Source: Bradyrhizobium arachidis (GTDB taxonomy: Bacteria > Pseudomonadota > Alphaproteobacteria > Rhizobiales > Xanthobacteraceae). From it: a DNA stretch of 64,000 bases. The DNA is taken from contig NZ_CP077970.1 in the NCBI RefSeq assembly GCF_024758505.1, positions 2,480,001 to 2,544,000 on the forward strand. Direction: 5' to 3'. Position 1 is the stretch's first letter; every line of letters begins with the position of its first letter. The notes under the pieces were generated by a model. The model worked only from the letters and a program-made list of their open reading frames with translations, ran no database searches and was not told the DNA's origin. This document shows, in pieces, positions 52,062 through 61,132 of the stretch. Made by a program: the position numbers and the translations under genes.

Positions 52062-53354
52062 ATGGCCGTATCGAGAGACCAGGCTGCGCGTGTCCTTCGC
52101 GAATCGACCGACGCGGAAGACGCGAGCGACAACGCAGCTTTGGGCGAGCAGCTTCGTTCGCACGTGGCTGAAGAGACCAAGCGCCGCACCAGTGAGGCGC
52201 CGGACAAGCCCGTGACCGATAAGCCCGCGCCCGGTGCGCCTCCCGCCGCGGCCGGCGCAGCAAAATCCGGCAAGCGCAAATTCGTCATGATGGGGATCGG
52301 CGTGCTGCTCGCGCTCGCGACGGCAAGCTATGCCGGCTACTACACGTTTGTCGGCCGCTTCTACGTCTCGACCGACGACGCCTATGTGCGCGCCAACAAC
52401 ACCATGCTCGGCGCGCGCGTCGCAGGCCACATCTCGTCGATCCTCGCCGGCGACAATACCGTGGTGCGCGCGGGCGACATCGTCTTCCGCATCGACGACG
52501 GCGACTACAAGATCGCGGTCGAGGCGGCCGCGACCCGGATCGCGACCCAGCAGGCGACCATCGATCGCATCGGCCGTCAGGTCGCAGCGCTCGAAAGCCA
52601 GGTTGGGCAATCCAAGGCGCAGCTCGTGTCCGCGGAAGCGGGATTGAAGCGCGCCGATCTCGATTTCGAGCGTCAGCAGGCGCTGAACACCAAGGGTTTT
52701 GCCTCGCGCGCCACCTACGAAGTGTCGGAAGCCGGACGCGACCAGGGCGCGGCTGCCGTCAAGGCCGCGCAGGCCGCGTATGACGCGGCGGTCAGCAATG
52801 TCGACGTCGCCAAGGCCCAGCAGGCGGAAGCCAAGGCGCAGCTTGCCGAGCTGAAGACCTCGCTGGCCAAGGCCGAGCGCGACCTCAACTTCACCTCGGT
52901 GCGCGCGCCGGTCGACGGCATCTTCTCCAACCGCCTCGTCAACACCGGCGACTTCGTCGCGGTGGGGCAGCGGCTCGGCAACATCGTGCCGCTCGACGAG
53001 GTCTATATCGACGCGAATTTCAAGGAAACCCAGTTGAAGCGCATCCGTCCCGGCCAACCGGTGACGATCAAGGTCGATGCCTACGGCATGCGCAAATTCT
53101 CAGGCGTCGTCGACAGCATCGCGGCGGGCGCTGGCTCGGTGTTCACGCTGCTGCCGCCGGACAATGCGACGGGCAACTTCACCAAGATCGTGCAGCGCGT
53201 GCCGGTCCGCATCCGCGTGCCGAAATCGGTCGCCAAGCAGAACCTGTTGCGTGCAGGCATGTCGGTCTACGCCACCGTCGACACCAACAAGGGTGCGGAG
53301 AACGCCGACAGCGACGTTGACCTCGACGACCCCACCATGATCCATCCGCAATAA
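52062..53354 (+). CDS. HlyD/EmrA-family membrane fusion protein
   Basis: A 430-residue adaptor of a multidrug pump. The N-terminal cytosolic part is charged (1-70), followed by one transmembrane helix (about 74-96). VSTDDAYVRANNTMLGARVA opens the periplasmic part, then a long coiled-coil hairpin (about 150-270), then barrel-sandwich/beta-barrel blocks VRAPVDGIFSNRLVNTGDFV and PVTIKVDAYG. It joins the MFS transporter encoded next to an outer-membrane channel. GGGGAGGCC gives the ribosome site. Confidence 0.94.
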   Translation: MAVSRDQAARVLRESTDAEDASDNAALGEQLRSHVAEETKRRTSEAPDKPVTDKPAPGAPPAAAGAAKSGKRKFVMMGIGVLLALATASYAGYYTFVGRFYVSTDDAYVRANNTMLGARVAGHISSILAGDNTVVRAGDIVFRIDDGDYKIAVEAAATRIATQQATIDRIGRQVAALESQVGQSKAQLVSAEAGLKRADLDFERQQALNTKGFASRATYEVSEAGRDQGAAAVKAAQAAYDAAVSNVDVAKAQQAEAKAQLAELKTSLAKAERDLNFTSVRAPVDGIFSNRLVNTGDFVAVGQRLGNIVPLDEVYIDANFKETQLKRIRPGQPVTIKVDAYGMRKFSGVVDSIAAGAGSVFTLLPPDNATGNFTKIVQRVPVRIRVPKSVAKQNLLRAGMSVYATVDTNKGAENADSDVDLDDPTMIHPQ

Positions 53355-53379
53355 GCCCGTCAGTGCCCGGGATCAGACG

Positions 53380-54963
53380 ATGGCGAACGCCACGACCGCT
53401 CCATCAGCCATGATGGCGAACCCGGCCGATGAACGCATCGCGCCGAAGCGGCTCGCCGCGTTCATCATCATGGTGTTCGGGATGTTCATGTCCATCCTGG
53501 ACATCCAGATCGTCTCGGCCTCGCTGAGCGAGATCCAGGCCGGTCTTTCGGCGAGCCAGAGCGAGGTCTCCTGGGTCCAGACCTCCTATCTGATCGCGGA
53601 GGTGATCGCGATTCCGCTGTCGGGATTCTTGTCGCGCGCGCTTGGCACGCGCTTGTTGTTCGCGATCTCGGCGGCCGGCTTCACCATTTCGAGCTTCCTG
53701 TGCGGCTTCGCCTCCACGATCGAGGAGATGATCCTCTGGCGTGCGTTCCAGGGATTTTTGGGCGCCGGCATGATCCCGACGGTGTTCGCCTCGGCCTATA
53801 CCGTGTTTCCGCGCACCAAATTCCACATCGTCGGCCCGATCATCGGCCTCGTCGCGACGCTGGCGCCGACCATCGGGCCGACCGTCGGCGGCTACATCAC
53901 CGACGCCACCTCGTGGCACTGGCTGTTCTTCATCAACATCGTGCCCGGCATCGGCATCACCATCGGCGTGCTGGCGCTGGTTGATTTCGACGAGCCGCAT
54001 TTCGAGCTGCTCGACCGCTTCGACTGGTGGGGCCTCCTGTTCATGGCGGCGTTTCTCGGCACGCTCGAATATGTGCTCGAGGAAGGTCCGCAATATGAAT
54101 GGCTCCAGGACACCTCGGTTGCGGTGTGCGCGTGGATCTGCGGCATTGCGGCAATCGCCTTCTTTTGGCGCGTGTTCACCGCGGCCGAACCGATCGTCAA
54201 CCTTCGTACCTTCAGCAACCGCAACTTCGCCGTCGGCTGCGTGCTGCAATTCTGCATCGGCATCGGCCTCTACGGCCTGACCTACATCTATCCGCGCTAC
54301 CTCGCGGAAGTGCGCGGCTACAGCGCGCTGATGATCGGCGAGACCATGTTCGTCTCCGGCGCCACCATGTTCCTGATCGCGCCGCTGGTCGGCCGGCTCA
54401 TGCTCAAGATCGACATGCGCTACATGATCGCGTTCGGGCTGATCGTGTTCGCGATCGGCTCCTACCAGATGACCTGGATCACCCGCGACTACGATTTCTA
54501 CGAGCTGCTCGTGCCGCAGATCCTGCGCGGCATCGGCATGATGTTCGCGATGGTGCCGACCAACAACATCGCGCTCGGCACGCTGGCGCCCGACCGGGTC
54601 AAGAACGCCTCGGGTCTGTTCAACCTGATGCGCAATCTCGGCGGCGCGGTCGGGCTTGCGGTCATCAACACCGTGCTCAACCAGCGCACCGACCTGCACA
54701 TCACCCGGCTGCAGGAGCGCGTGAACTGGGGCAACGCCACGGCGACCGAGACGCTCAACATGTTCATGCAGAAATTCCAGGGCATGGGCGACGCTGCGCT
54801 GATGGCGATGAAGCAGCTCTCGCAGATCGTCCACCGCCAGGCCGTGGTCATGGGCTATGGCGACGCCTTCTTCATGCTGACGCTGTTCTATTTGAGCCTG
54901 AGCCTGCTGGTCATGCTGCTGAACAAGCCCGTTTCGATGACGGGTGGCGGCGACGCGCATTAA
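53380..54963 (+). CDS. DHA2-family MFS multidrug exporter, EmrB-like
   Basis: A 527-residue major facilitator with about 14 transmembrane helices. Motif blocks include SWVQTSYLIAEVIAIPLSGF near helix 2 and RAFQGFLGAGMIPTVFASAY near helix 4. It exports drugs or toxic organics with protons, together with the EmrA-like adaptor. Starts 25 bases after the adaptor stop, so both lie in one operon behind the TetR operator. Confidence 0.95.
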   Translation: MANATTAPSAMMANPADERIAPKRLAAFIIMVFGMFMSILDIQIVSASLSEIQAGLSASQSEVSWVQTSYLIAEVIAIPLSGFLSRALGTRLLFAISAAGFTISSFLCGFASTIEEMILWRAFQGFLGAGMIPTVFASAYTVFPRTKFHIVGPIIGLVATLAPTIGPTVGGYITDATSWHWLFFINIVPGIGITIGVLALVDFDEPHFELLDRFDWWGLLFMAAFLGTLEYVLEEGPQYEWLQDTSVAVCAWICGIAAIAFFWRVFTAAEPIVNLRTFSNRNFAVGCVLQFCIGIGLYGLTYIYPRYLAEVRGYSALMIGETMFVSGATMFLIAPLVGRLMLKIDMRYMIAFGLIVFAIGSYQMTWITRDYDFYELLVPQILRGIGMMFAMVPTNNIALGTLAPDRVKNASGLFNLMRNLGGAVGLAVINTVLNQRTDLHITRLQERVNWGNATATETLNMFMQKFQGMGDAALMAMKQLSQIVHRQAVVMGYGDAFFMLTLFYLSLSLLVMLLNKPVSMTGGGDAH

Positions 54964-54971
54964 GACTCGGA

Positions 54972-55087
54972 GTCATCGCCCGGCTTGACCGGGCGATCCA
55001 GTATCCCAGAGGCCTGCGTTGGAGAGCTCGCTCTCACCATCGCCGCTGCGGCGTACTGGATGCCCCGGTCAAGCCGGGGCATGACAG
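54972..55087. repeat. Intergenic inverted repeat, 'GTCATCGCCCGGCTTGACCG' family
   Basis: Opens GTCATCGCCCGGCTTGACCG and GGCGATCCAGTA, and closes GTACTGGATGCCCCGGTCAA and GCCGGGGCATGACAG. Mirror-image relative of 20971-21071 and 10151-10258. It follows the MFS gene and may end its transcript. Confidence 0.8.
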
Positions 55088-55150
55088 TGGAGACCGGCGC
55101 GGCGACGCGCACTAATTTGCAACACTTGCGCGTGATCTGCGCGAGCCCCG

Positions 55151-55179
55151 TTGCAAATCGAAGGCGATACATCTATAAA
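55151..55179 (+). promoter_or_regulatory. Strong sigma-70-like promoter of a leader transcript
   Basis: TTGCAA (55151-55156) and TATAAA (55174-55179) are separated by exactly 17 bases. The -35 box lies within the right arm of an inverted repeat, ATTTGCAAC (55115-55123)/GTTGCAAAT (55150-55158), which may be an operator. Confidence 0.6.
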
Positions 55180-55214
55180 GCGCGCCTTCATTGCTCGAAC
55201 CGGGAGGGATTTGC

Positions 55215-55286
55215 ATGATTTGGTCGCTTTCGCAAATCGCGCGCTCGCGTTCGATGTTTAAGCTCGGTGCGTGCTCGGCCGTATAA
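55215..55286 (+). CDS. 23-residue leader peptide ORF
   Basis: About 30 bases after the predicted transcript start, GGGAGGGATTTGC precedes an ATG that opens a 23-codon frame, MIWSLSQIARSRSMFKLGAC then SAV and a TAA stop. It is rich in Arg, Ser and hydrophobic residues, with no family known. Between its stop and the ABC exporter start (55441) lie 154 bases with GC-rich segments able to pair (for example CCGGGC/GCCCCGG and ACGCCG/CGGCGT), so an attenuation-type leader is possible. Tentative. Confidence 0.45.
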   Translation: MIWSLSQIARSRSMFKLGACSAV

Positions 55287-55440
55287 AGGCCACCTCCGAC
55301 GGCTCCGCCCGGGCCTGATGCCCCGGTCGCTTCGCTTCCCAAGTCAAGATCAGTTTTAACGACGCCGCTTTCGGCTGTTTTGGCCGGCGTGCGTCCATCG
55401 ATGGAGCCGGACCGCGCCCGAGGCGTGGCCGGATAACGCC

Positions 55441-57240
55441 ATGACCGCACTATCAAAAAAGCCCGCCGCGATCCGCGTGGTGCTGCCCTTCGTCTTCCGC
55501 CACTGGCTGAACCAGCCGGCGCGCGGCCTCACGGTCGTGAGCGGCCTGTTGGGGGCGACGGTCGCCGATCTGTTCATGCCGGTCTATTCGGGCCACCTGA
55601 TCGATGCGCTGACGCTGGGACCATCCGATCCGGCGGCACGTCGCGCCGCGCTGGTCGCGTTCGGTGCGATCGTCGCGCTCGGCGCGGTCTCGGTGGTGCT
55701 GCGGATGATCGGCCTTCAGGCGATCGTGCCATTCACGCTGAAGATCATGTCCGACGTCGCGCAGGACGCATTCATGCGCGTGCAGCGCTTCTCGACCGAC
55801 TGGCACGCCAACTCTTTTGCCGGCTCCACCGTCCGCAAGGTCACCCGCGGCATGTGGGCGCTCGACCTGTTGGACGACACCATCCTGCTGGCGCTGCTGC
55901 CGTCGCTGGTGGTGCTGGTCGGCTCGACCGTGTTGCTGGGCGCGCACTGGGCCTCGCTGGGCCTGGTGATTGCGTTCGGCGCGATCGTCTATGTCGCGAT
56001 GATGGTGGTGTTCTCCACGCGCTACATCGCGCCGGCGGCGCGTGTCTCCAACGCCTGGGACACCAAGGTCGGCGGCACGCTGGCGGACGCGCTGACCTGC
56101 AACGCGGTCGTGAAATCCTTCGGTGCTGAGACCCGCGAGGACGCGCGGCTGGCGCGTGTCGTTGGTCGCTGGCGCGTGCGCGTGCGGCGGACCTGGCTGC
56201 GCTACAACGCCACGGCGGCGACGCAGTTCGCGGTGCTGCTGTGCCTGCGCTCGTCCGTGATCGGCGGCTCGGTGCTGCTGTGGATGGCGGGACGCGCCTC
56301 GCCGGGCGACGTCACCTATGTGCTGACGAGCTATTACATCATCCACGCGTACCTGCGCGACGTTGGCATGCACATCAACAACCTGCAGCGTTCGGTGAAC
56401 GACATGGAAGAGCTGGTGGCGATCCATGACGAGCCGATCGGCATTGCGGACGCGCCCGACGCATGGCCGATCGTGATCGAGGGCGGCCGGATCGAGTTCG
56501 ACGATGTCACGTTCCATTACGGCGGCCATCGCGCGCCGCTGTATGAAGGACTGTCGATCGACATCCGCGCCGGCGAACGGGTCGGACTGGTCGGTCGCTC
56601 CGGCTCCGGCAAGACGACCTTCGTCAAGCTGGTGCAGCGGCTCTACGACGTCTCGGATGGCCGTATCCTGATCGATGGCCAGGACATCGCCGAGGCGACG
56701 CAGCAATCGCTGCGCAGCCAGATCGCGATCGTGCAGCAGGATCCGATCCTGTTCCATCGCTCGCTCGCCGAGAACATCGCCTATGGGCGGCCCGGCGCGA
56801 GCCTGGAGGCGATCGAGCAGGCGGCGCGGCTGGCGAATGCGCACGACTTCATCCTGCGCCTGCCCAAGGGCTACGGCACGCTGGTCGGCGAGCGCGGCGT
56901 AAAGCTGTCGGGTGGCGAGCGGCAGCGCGTCGCGCTGGCGCGCGCCTTCCTGGCCGACGCGCCGGTGCTGATCCTGGACGAGGCGACCTCGAGCCTCGAC
57001 TCGGAGTCCGAGGCGCTGATCCAGCAGGCGATGGAGCGGCTGATGAAGGGACGCACCTCGATCGTGATCGCGCACCGCCTGTCGACGGTGCGCAGCCTCG
57101 ATCGAATCCTGGTGTTCGACCGCGGCGAGATCGTCGAGCAGGGCACCCACAAGGCGTTGACGGCGCGACCGGGCGGCATCTATCGCGGACTGTTCGAGCG
57201 TCAGGTGATCGAGTTCGATCGCAGCGCCGCAGCAGGATGA
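55441..57240 (+). CDS. ABC exporter, fused membrane and ATPase domains
   Basis: A 599-residue half-transporter. The N-terminal ~325 residues form a six-helix ABC exporter domain. The ATPase has Walker A GRSGSGKTTFVK (about 385-396), signature LSGGERQRVALARAF, Walker B LILDEATSSLDSE and the switch VIAHRLSTV. It probably acts as a homodimer exporting a lipid, peptide or drug. The 5' region contains a promoter and a short leader ORF. A MATE gene follows after a hairpin. Confidence 0.94.
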   Translation: MTALSKKPAAIRVVLPFVFRHWLNQPARGLTVVSGLLGATVADLFMPVYSGHLIDALTLGPSDPAARRAALVAFGAIVALGAVSVVLRMIGLQAIVPFTLKIMSDVAQDAFMRVQRFSTDWHANSFAGSTVRKVTRGMWALDLLDDTILLALLPSLVVLVGSTVLLGAHWASLGLVIAFGAIVYVAMMVVFSTRYIAPAARVSNAWDTKVGGTLADALTCNAVVKSFGAETREDARLARVVGRWRVRVRRTWLRYNATAATQFAVLLCLRSSVIGGSVLLWMAGRASPGDVTYVLTSYYIIHAYLRDVGMHINNLQRSVNDMEELVAIHDEPIGIADAPDAWPIVIEGGRIEFDDVTFHYGGHRAPLYEGLSIDIRAGERVGLVGRSGSGKTTFVKLVQRLYDVSDGRILIDGQDIAEATQQSLRSQIAIVQQDPILFHRSLAENIAYGRPGASLEAIEQAARLANAHDFILRLPKGYGTLVGERGVKLSGGERQRVALARAFLADAPVLILDEATSSLDSESEALIQQAMERLMKGRTSIVIAHRLSTVRSLDRILVFDRGEIVEQGTHKALTARPGGIYRGLFERQVIEFDRSAAAG

Positions 57241-57249
57241 GCAATGGCG

Positions 57250-57283
57250 CGTGGCTGCCGGACGAAGAATCCGGACAGCCACG
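57250..57283 (+). terminator. Hairpin between ABC exporter and MATE genes
   Basis: CGTGGCTGCCGGA (57250-57262) pairs with TCCGGACAGCCACG (57270-57283) with one bulged base. No U-tract follows, so it may be a partial terminator or mRNA-stabilising stem rather than a full stop. Confidence 0.45.
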
Positions 57284-57303
57284 TAGCCTGAGGATGGAAT
57301 GAC

Positions 57304-58710
57304 ATGAAAGACCTGACACACGGCTCCATCGTGAGACACATCCTGGCCATGGCGCCGCCGATCATGCTCGGCATGGTCACGATCATGATCTGCCAGCTGG
57401 TCGATCTGTACTTCGTGTCCGGATTGGGCGATGCCGCTGTCGCGGGCGTGGCCGCGGCCGGTAATGCCGGCTTTCTCGTCAACGGACTGATGCAGGTGCT
57501 CGGCGTCGGCACGGTCGCGCTGATCGCGCATGCCGTCGGACGCAAGGACAGGCCTGATGCCAATCTGATCTTTAACCAGGCGATCGTGCTGTCGGTGCTG
57601 TTCGGCGTGCTGACCCTGGTCGCAGGCGCCGTGCTGTCAGGCCCCTACATGCGTTCGATTGCGGCGGATCAAGCTACGATCGATGCGGGGACAACCTATC
57701 TGCTGTGGTTCATGCCGGCGCTCGCGCTGGAGTTCGTTTTGCAAGTGACGGGGTCCGCGCTGCGCGCGACCGGCAGCGTGCAACCCGCCATGTTGGTGCG
57801 GGTGCTTGCGGTCGTCATCAACATTGCGTTGGCACCGGTGCTGATCTCGGGTTGGGGCACGGGCTACGCGCTCGGCGTTGCCGGCGCGGGGCTGGCGAGC
57901 ACGATCGCGGTTGCGATCGGGGGTTTGGTGCTGCTTGCTTATTTTTGCAAGGTCGAACGCTATGTCGCCTTCGATCCGGCGCTGTGGCGTCCGCAGCCCG
58001 GCCACTTGAAGCGCATTCTCAACGTCGGTCTGCCGGCCGGTGGCGAATTCGCGATGATGTTCATCTTCATGGCGGTGGTCTATTACGTGCTGCGCGATTT
58101 CGGCGCGGCGGCGCAGGCGGGATTCGGAATCGGGCAGCGGGTGCTTGGCCTGATCCAGATGCCGGCACTCGCGATCGCGCTCGCCGCCGGCCCGATCGCC
58201 GGCCAGAATTTCGGCGCTGCGAACGGCGCGCGCGTCAAGGAGACCTTCGTCAAGGCGGCGCTGATTACCACCGCGGTGTCGATCGGCTTCATGCTGCTTG
58301 CACAGTTGAAGCCGGAGCTCCTGCTCGCCGGATTCTCGAACGACCAGGAGACCATGGCGATCGCCTTCCTGTTCCTGCGGATCATCTCGCTCAACATGGT
58401 GTCGCAGGGCCTGATCTTCACCTGCTCCAGCATGTTCCAGGGCCTCGGCAATACCAAGCCGGTGCTCTTGAGCTCGGCAACGCGCGTCTTCACCTATTCG
58501 CTGCCGGCGATCTGGCTGTCGACGCGTCCGGGTTTTCGCATCGAGTACGTCTGGTACATCTCGATCGCGGCGACCACGCTCCAGGCCGCGCTGAGCCTAT
58601 GGCTGCTGCGCCGCGAGTTCAGAAAGCGTCTGGTGCCGCGGGAGGTCGCTGCAATACAGGTCGAACCTGAGCCGGAGGCGCCGTCCGCGCGCGCGGCAGC
58701 GGCGGAATAG
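57304..58710 (+). CDS. MATE-family efflux transporter
   Basis: A 468-residue protein with about 12 transmembrane helices in two similar halves. Family blocks include MAPPIMLGMVTIMICQLVDL near helix 1 and NVGLPAGGEFAMMFIFMAVV at the start of the second half. It exports cationic compounds using Na+ or H+. It starts 63 bases after the ABC exporter stop and is likely partly co-transcribed. The C-terminal tail is Ala/Glu-rich. Confidence 0.94.
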   Translation: MKDLTHGSIVRHILAMAPPIMLGMVTIMICQLVDLYFVSGLGDAAVAGVAAAGNAGFLVNGLMQVLGVGTVALIAHAVGRKDRPDANLIFNQAIVLSVLFGVLTLVAGAVLSGPYMRSIAADQATIDAGTTYLLWFMPALALEFVLQVTGSALRATGSVQPAMLVRVLAVVINIALAPVLISGWGTGYALGVAGAGLASTIAVAIGGLVLLAYFCKVERYVAFDPALWRPQPGHLKRILNVGLPAGGEFAMMFIFMAVVYYVLRDFGAAAQAGFGIGQRVLGLIQMPALAIALAAGPIAGQNFGAANGARVKETFVKAALITTAVSIGFMLLAQLKPELLLAGFSNDQETMAIAFLFLRIISLNMVSQGLIFTCSSMFQGLGNTKPVLLSSATRVFTYSLPAIWLSTRPGFRIEYVWYISIAATTLQAALSLWLLRREFRKRLVPREVAAIQVEPEPEAPSARAAAAE

Positions 58711-58730
58711 GTTCATGCGCTTGTCCCTTG

Positions 58731-58764
58731 CCCACGGCTCGGGCTAGTTTGCATGAGCCGTGGG
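58731..58764 (+). terminator. Hairpin CCCACGGCTC/GAGCCGTGGG after the MATE gene
   Basis: A perfect 10-base stem lies 20 bases after the MATE stop. It buries an ATG at 58753, which argues for the downstream ATG at 58780 as start of the next gene. No U-tract. Confidence 0.5.
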
Positions 58765-58779
58765 AAGGCGAGGGGCGGC

Positions 58780-60042
58780 ATGAGCGAAACGTTGAACGGA
58801 CGGGTGGCGTCATGGCTCTCCGCCATTTGGGCGGCGCGCTATCGTACTCCCGCCCGTTTCGTCGCGTTGGTCGCGCTGCTCCTGCCGTGGTCGACGACCG
58901 GCGTGATCTTCGCGCTCCTTGCCTGGCTGATCGCCTTCGCGTTCATCGACCTCAGGGAATTTCCGCGCTCGCTGCTGCGCCCGATCTGCCTGCTGCCGAT
59001 TGCGCTGTTCGTCCTCGCCCTTGCTGGCACGCTGTGGTCGGATGCGCCCTGGCCGGTGCGGCTGCATGCGATCGCCCCAGCGGCGAAGCTCCTGGCGCTG
59101 CCGCTCCTGATCTACCAGTTCGAGCGCTGGCCCCATGGCAACTGGGTGTTCGCGGCGTTCCTCGTGTCCTGCGGGCTGTTGCTGCTAACGTCCTTTGCCG
59201 TCGCGATCGAGCCCAGCCTGTCGCTTAAACTCTATCTGTCGCGCGGACCCTACAAGGTCGAGAGCGGGATCGCCGTACGCAACTATATCGACCAGAGTCA
59301 GGAATTCGCGCTCTGCGCGCTCGCGCTGGCCTATCCGGTCGCCGCGCAGTTTCGCGCCGGCAAGCTTCGGATGGCGGCGCTGCTCGGGCTGCTCGCGCTC
59401 GCATTCCTCCTCAATATGATGTTCGTCGTGGTCTCCCGCACCGCGCTGGTCACTCTGCCAATCCTGATCGTCGTGTTCGCGCTCATTCATCTGCGCCTGC
59501 GTGCGACGCTGATGGTTGTCGGAGTGATCCTGCTCGTTGCCGGCGGCGCCTGGTCGGCTTCGCCGAATTTGCGCAGCACGGTGGACAAGTTCTTCGGGGA
59601 TTACGAGGACACCTGGGTGGAGAACAAGGCGAGCGGCATGGGCTCGCGCCTGGAGTTTTGGCGAAAGTCCCTCACCTTCTGGGCGGCTGCGCCGCTGATC
59701 GGCAACGGCACTGGCTCTACGGGCGGGCTGTTCGAGGGGGCAGCGCAAGGCGAAACCGGCCTGCGCGCCGAAATCGTCGCCGATCCCCACAACCAGACCT
59801 TCGCTGTCGCCGTGCAGTGGGGCGCGTTCGGCGTCATCATCCTCTACGCCATGTGGCTGACGCATCTCCTGATGTTTCGCGGCGAAGGGCTTGCGAACTG
59901 GGTCGGCATGCTGGTCGTGGTGCAGAACATGCTGTCTTCGCTGTTCAACTCGCACCTTTTCGATTTCAGCGAGGGCTGGCTCTACGTGCTCGGTGTTGGC
60001 GTCGCCGGCGGGATGACGTTGGCCCGGAGACTCCAGAGCTAA
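58780..60042 (+). CDS. O-antigen ligase/Wzy-like polytopic membrane protein
   Basis: A 420-residue protein with about ten transmembrane helices and a large periplasmic loop containing RNYIDQSQEFALCALAL upstream and MGSRLEFWRKSLTFWAAAPL with IGNGTGS, the Wzy_C/O-antigen ligase pattern. It likely joins or polymerises cell-surface glycans in the periplasm. The ATG at 58780 with GAGGGGCGG is preferred over 58753, which lies in a hairpin. Stop overlaps the converging TauE/SafE gene by 4 bases. Confidence 0.85.
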   Translation: MSETLNGRVASWLSAIWAARYRTPARFVALVALLLPWSTTGVIFALLAWLIAFAFIDLREFPRSLLRPICLLPIALFVLALAGTLWSDAPWPVRLHAIAPAAKLLALPLLIYQFERWPHGNWVFAAFLVSCGLLLLTSFAVAIEPSLSLKLYLSRGPYKVESGIAVRNYIDQSQEFALCALALAYPVAAQFRAGKLRMAALLGLLALAFLLNMMFVVVSRTALVTLPILIVVFALIHLRLRATLMVVGVILLVAGGAWSASPNLRSTVDKFFGDYEDTWVENKASGMGSRLEFWRKSLTFWAAAPLIGNGTGSTGGLFEGAAQGETGLRAEIVADPHNQTFAVAVQWGAFGVIILYAMWLTHLLMFRGEGLANWVGMLVVVQNMLSSLFNSHLFDFSEGWLYVLGVGVAGGMTLARRLQS

Positions 60043-60782
60043 TGCGCGCCAACACTATTCCAGACGAGCGCTGCGCCTGACAGGAACAGAAGCCCGAGCA
60101 CGACATCGCCAAAATGCTTGTCGTTCAGCGCGTGATAGACTCGCGCACCCAGCCAGGCGCCGATCAGCGTTCCCGGAAAGGCGATGAGCGCGAGCCAGAT
60201 CACCCTGGTCTCGACGAGGCCGGAGGCCGTCTGCAGGACCAGTGCGGCCGCGAGCACGGTGAAATTGAAGAGCTGGAAGATGCCGCGGCGCTCGTGCTTG
60301 TTCCAGCCGCGGATGTTGGCCCACAGGATCGGAAGCGGGCCGGAGAGGCCGGCGAGGCCGCCCAAAATGCCGCCGGCGAATCCGATCGCGCCATCGGCTG
60401 CCTTGCCACCGAAGGTGACTTTGAGGGGACGCTTGTTGAGATAGAGCGCGGTTGAAAAGATCAGGATCAGGACGCCGACGCTGAGCTTGAACACTTTTGG
60501 ATCGGCCGAGGCGACCATCATGGTGCCGAGCGGCACGCCGAGGAGGCCGCCGATCAGGAACGGCCAGACCAGCGTGAGATCAAAACGCTTCCACATCGAG
60601 GGCAGCGTCGATGCTTGCGCGATCACCGAACAGATCAGGACCAGCGGCACCGCGAGCGAGGGCGGCAGGACGTAGAGCCAGATGCCGAGCGCCATTAGCG
60701 CCGTGCCGAAGCCGGCGAGGCCCGAAACGAAGCCTCCGGCCAGCGCGCCAAAAAGCAGCAGCGCGTAGGTGAGCGTTTCCAC
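60039..60782 (-). CDS. TauE/SafE-family membrane transporter
   Basis: A 247-residue protein with about eight transmembrane helices. Blocks LAGGFVSGLAGFGTALMALG at the N-terminus and GFAGGILGGLAGLSGPLPIL in the second half are the two inverted TauE/SafE signatures. The family exports sulfite, sulfonates or organic acids. Single gene. Substrate not deducible. Confidence 0.9.
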   Translation of the reverse strand: METLTYALLLFGALAGGFVSGLAGFGTALMALGIWLYVLPPSLAVPLVLICSVIAQASTLPSMWKRFDLTLVWPFLIGGLLGVPLGTMMVASADPKVFKLSVGVLILIFSTALYLNKRPLKVTFGGKAADGAIGFAGGILGGLAGLSGPLPILWANIRGWNKHERRGIFQLFNFTVLAAALVLQTASGLVETRVIWLALIAFPGTLIGAWLGARVYHALNDKHFGDVVLGLLFLSGAALVWNSVGAH

Positions 60783-60936
60783 CGATTATTCCTTGTCGTT
60801 GTCGGCGTGGCACCGGGCGATCCCTGATGTCGATCGCCTCGCACGGCATAGAACAGGCGCGGCGATTGAGGTCAATGCGTACCAAGCGCAGACGCGATCC
60901 ATGCCTAGAGCATGATGGCGGTTTGTTCGCGGGACG

Positions 60937-61101
60937 CTTACCCTCCCCTGGAGGGGGAGGGTCGATCGCGCGCAGCGCGAGCGGGGTGGGGTGATCTCTC
61001 CACTCGGGCAGTGTTCGACGCGGAGGGACTTTCACCCCACCCCGTCTCACATTTCGCTACGCTCAATGCGAGCCGACCCTCCCCCTCCAGGGGAGGGTAA
61101 G
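60937..61101. repeat. Intergenic inverted repeat, 'TTACCCTCCCCTGGAGGGGG' family
   Basis: CTTACCCTCCCCTGGAGGGG is mirrored by CCCTCCAGGGGAGGGTAAG, nearly the same element as 48558-48723. It lies in the 350-base space 60783-61132 between two gene ends/starts; the remaining 150 bases next to the TauE/SafE start show no gene. Confidence 0.85.
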
Positions 61102-61132
61102 ACTCACGCCGCTAAATGGCGTTCGCGTCGCT

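Noticed and set aside
53404..54960. Minus-strand frame opposite the MFS exporter
   Set aside because: Shadow of hydrophobic codons read backwards (His/Asp/Arg-rich); no start signal.
55453..57531. Very long minus-strand frame opposite the ABC exporter
   Set aside because: Composition is Arg/His/Gln/Asp-rich and lacks any fold signature; the exporter on the plus strand has all family motifs.
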